DNA from: Verrucomicrobiaceae bacterium
GTDB taxonomy: Bacteria > Verrucomicrobiota > Verrucomicrobiia > Verrucomicrobiales > Verrucomicrobiaceae
DNA: 64,000 bases
Direction of reading: 5' to 3'
Assembly: GCA_027490195.1 (NCBI GenBank)
Contig: JAIXYN010000070.1
Coordinates: 1 to 64,000, forward strand
A program made the position numbers and the translations under genes. Positions 63,004 to 64,000 of this stretch are shown here, piece by piece. Every line of letters starts with the position of its first letter. Within the stretch, counting starts at the first letter, position 1. The notes beneath the pieces were generated by a model. The model ran no database searches and had not been told where the DNA came from. It saw only the letters and a program-made list of their open reading frames with translations.

Positions 63004-64000
63004 ATGAGAATCATACCATCTCTTTGGCTCGCCATCGTAGCTTGCACCTCGCTGCAACAGACTGCAATGGTCCATGCGCAGTCACCTGTGACCACGCCTT
63101 CGATCAGGGATCGAGGACTGGTTTCCAAGGGGAATGAAAGCCGACTGGCGGCGGTCATGGCGAAGGCTCGTCGTGGTGAGGAGATTTGTGTGGCGGCGAT
63201 TGGTGGATCGATCACTGCTGGGGGCTTGCAGACGAAGGACCCGAAGAACCGCTACATCGCGCGGGTCGCGGATTGGTTCACTCAAACGTTTCCCAAGGCC
63301 AAGGTGCGCTTTGTCAATGCAGGCATCGGCGGGACCAACTCGCTCTACGGTGCGATGCGGGTGCAGCGGGATGTGCTGAGCAAGAAGCCGGACCTTGTCA
63401 TTGTGGAATATGCGGTGAACGACAACCATCCGGTGCCGATGTTCTGGGGCAGCTACGAGGGCGTGCTGCGGCAGATTTTGCGCGAGCCGCAGCAGCCGGC
63501 CGTCGTGCAGTTGTTCTTCATGCAGAGGAAGGGTGAAAACGCGCAGGAGACTCAGCACATGCTGGGCCGTCATTATGATCTGCCGATGGTGAGCTTTCGC
63601 GATGCGTGGTGGCCGGAGATTTACAGCGGGCGCGCCAAGTGGGAGGTGATGTATGCCGATGTGGTGCATCCGAATGACACGGGACACATTCTCGCCTCGG
63701 AGCTTTTGATCGCTCTGCTTAATGATGTGAATGCCAAGCCTGCACAGAGCGCCAGCGCGGGCCATGCGGAGCTTCCTGCGCCTATGATCACGGATCTTTT
63801 TGCCAACTGTCGCTATGCGCAATACGCGGACTTGAAGCCGACGCAAAACAGCGGCTGGACTCAAACTCCGGACGGCACGAAGTGGGAAAGCCCGGCCGCG
63901 ACTGATGGTGGGATCGAGTTTGGTTTCGCGGGCAAGCTGCTCTTTGTGGGATATGACATTGATGAGGAATCCGAACGCTTTGTAAGCTTCTCCATCGATG
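63004..64000 (+). CDS. Secreted SGNH/GDSL hydrolase, truncated by window end
   Basis: The reading frame opens at ATG 63004 and stays open to the last base (332 codons), so the C-terminus is outside the window. A signal peptide covers ~1-26 (PSLWLAIVACTSLQQTAMVHAQ). Block I is AAIGGSITAGG (Ser69), block II NAGIGGTNS, block III VEYAVNDNHP, and block V ADVVHPNDTGH gives the Asp-His pair. After ~residue 240 a second, beta-rich domain begins (SGWTQTPDGTKWESPA...GIEFGFAGKLLFVGYDID). The type resembles carbohydrate-esterase SGNH enzymes. It follows the beta-helix gene by 94 bp and may act on the same glycan. Confidence 0.83.
   Translation, partial: MRIIPSLWLAIVACTSLQQTAMVHAQSPVTTPSIRDRGLVSKGNESRLAAVMAKARRGEEICVAAIGGSITAGGLQTKDPKNRYIARVADWFTQTFPKAKVRFVNAGIGGTNSLYGAMRVQRDVLSKKPDLVIVEYAVNDNHPVPMFWGSYEGVLRQILREPQQPAVVQLFFMQRKGENAQETQHMLGRHYDLPMVSFRDAWWPEIYSGRAKWEVMYADVVHPNDTGHILASELLIALLNDVNAKPAQSASAGHAELPAPMITDLFANCRYAQYADLKPTQNSGWTQTPDGTKWESPAATDGGIEFGFAGKLLFVGYDIDEESERFVSFSID

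Overview
The window reads as chromosomal DNA of a free-living member of the Verrucomicrobiota, most likely from the Verrucomicrobiaceae/Prosthecobacter neighbourhood. This rests on gene content, not on a marker gene. It is rich in secreted enzymes and in families expanded in the Planctomycetes-Verrucomicrobia group: DUF1501, DUF1549/DUF1553, membrane-bound dehydrogenase plus cytochrome c, PPC-domain proteins, WD40 proteins with a haem motif, ceramidase-like proteins and sulfatase. Coding density is high, GC is moderate to high, and few starts have a strong Shine-Dalgarno. No rRNA, tRNA, CRISPR, insertion sequence or prophage gene was seen.

Layout. 1-2.6 kb: a dispersed repeat, the terminator and gene of a zinc formaldehyde dehydrogenase (minus), then an SGNH hydrolase. 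2.7-10.8 kb: a plus-strand run with a HAD phosphatase, mcsA-mcsB-clpC (protein-arginine phosphorylation and degradation), an orphan CHASE2-like membrane protein, a beta-CASP nuclease and folA. 10.8-14.6 kb: an OmpA-family protein, a terminator that may end a small RNA, a metallophosphoesterase coupled to a heptosyltransferase-like enzyme, a second copy of the dispersed repeat and a small secreted metal-site protein. 14.7-20.5 kb: an N-acyl-D-amino-acid deacylase divergent from ddl, two overlapping transporter genes and gap with its terminator. 20.6-24.3 kb: a BlaI-type repressor with paired operators, a BlaR1-type M56 protease fused to secretin-like domains, and a mini-RNase III-like protein. 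24.3-34.9 kb: mostly secreted or catabolic enzymes (FAD oxidoreductase, PHP metallohydrolase, CBM9-like protein, phosphoesterase, truD, alpha-hydroxy-acid oxidase, glycosidase, sulfatase).

34.9-40.5 kb: a very large secreted YHYH/EF-hand/PEBP protein, translationally coupled to the sulfatase and divergent from a CpxRA-like two-component pair. 40.5-56.8 kb: ten consecutive minus-strand genes with short gaps or overlaps (DUF1549/1553, PPC, haem-WD40, two DUF1501, ceramidase-like, RidA, VanX-like peptidase, dehydrogenase-cytochrome, ceramidase-like). This is the best candidate for an undescribed multi-component system. 56.8-64 kb: a zinc phospholipase/nuclease-like protein with a carbohydrate-binding tail, a ceramidase-alpha/beta-hydrolase fusion in a region of strong G over C skew, a repeat-bearing intergenic stretch, a beta-helix protein and an SGNH hydrolase that runs off the window.

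Working together (inference): the left half is housekeeping plus protein quality control and envelope assembly. The right half looks like an extracytoplasmic kit for degrading and oxidising sulfated or acylated polysaccharides, lipids and peptides, with a two-component system and a BlaI/BlaR1-like sensor as the visible regulators.
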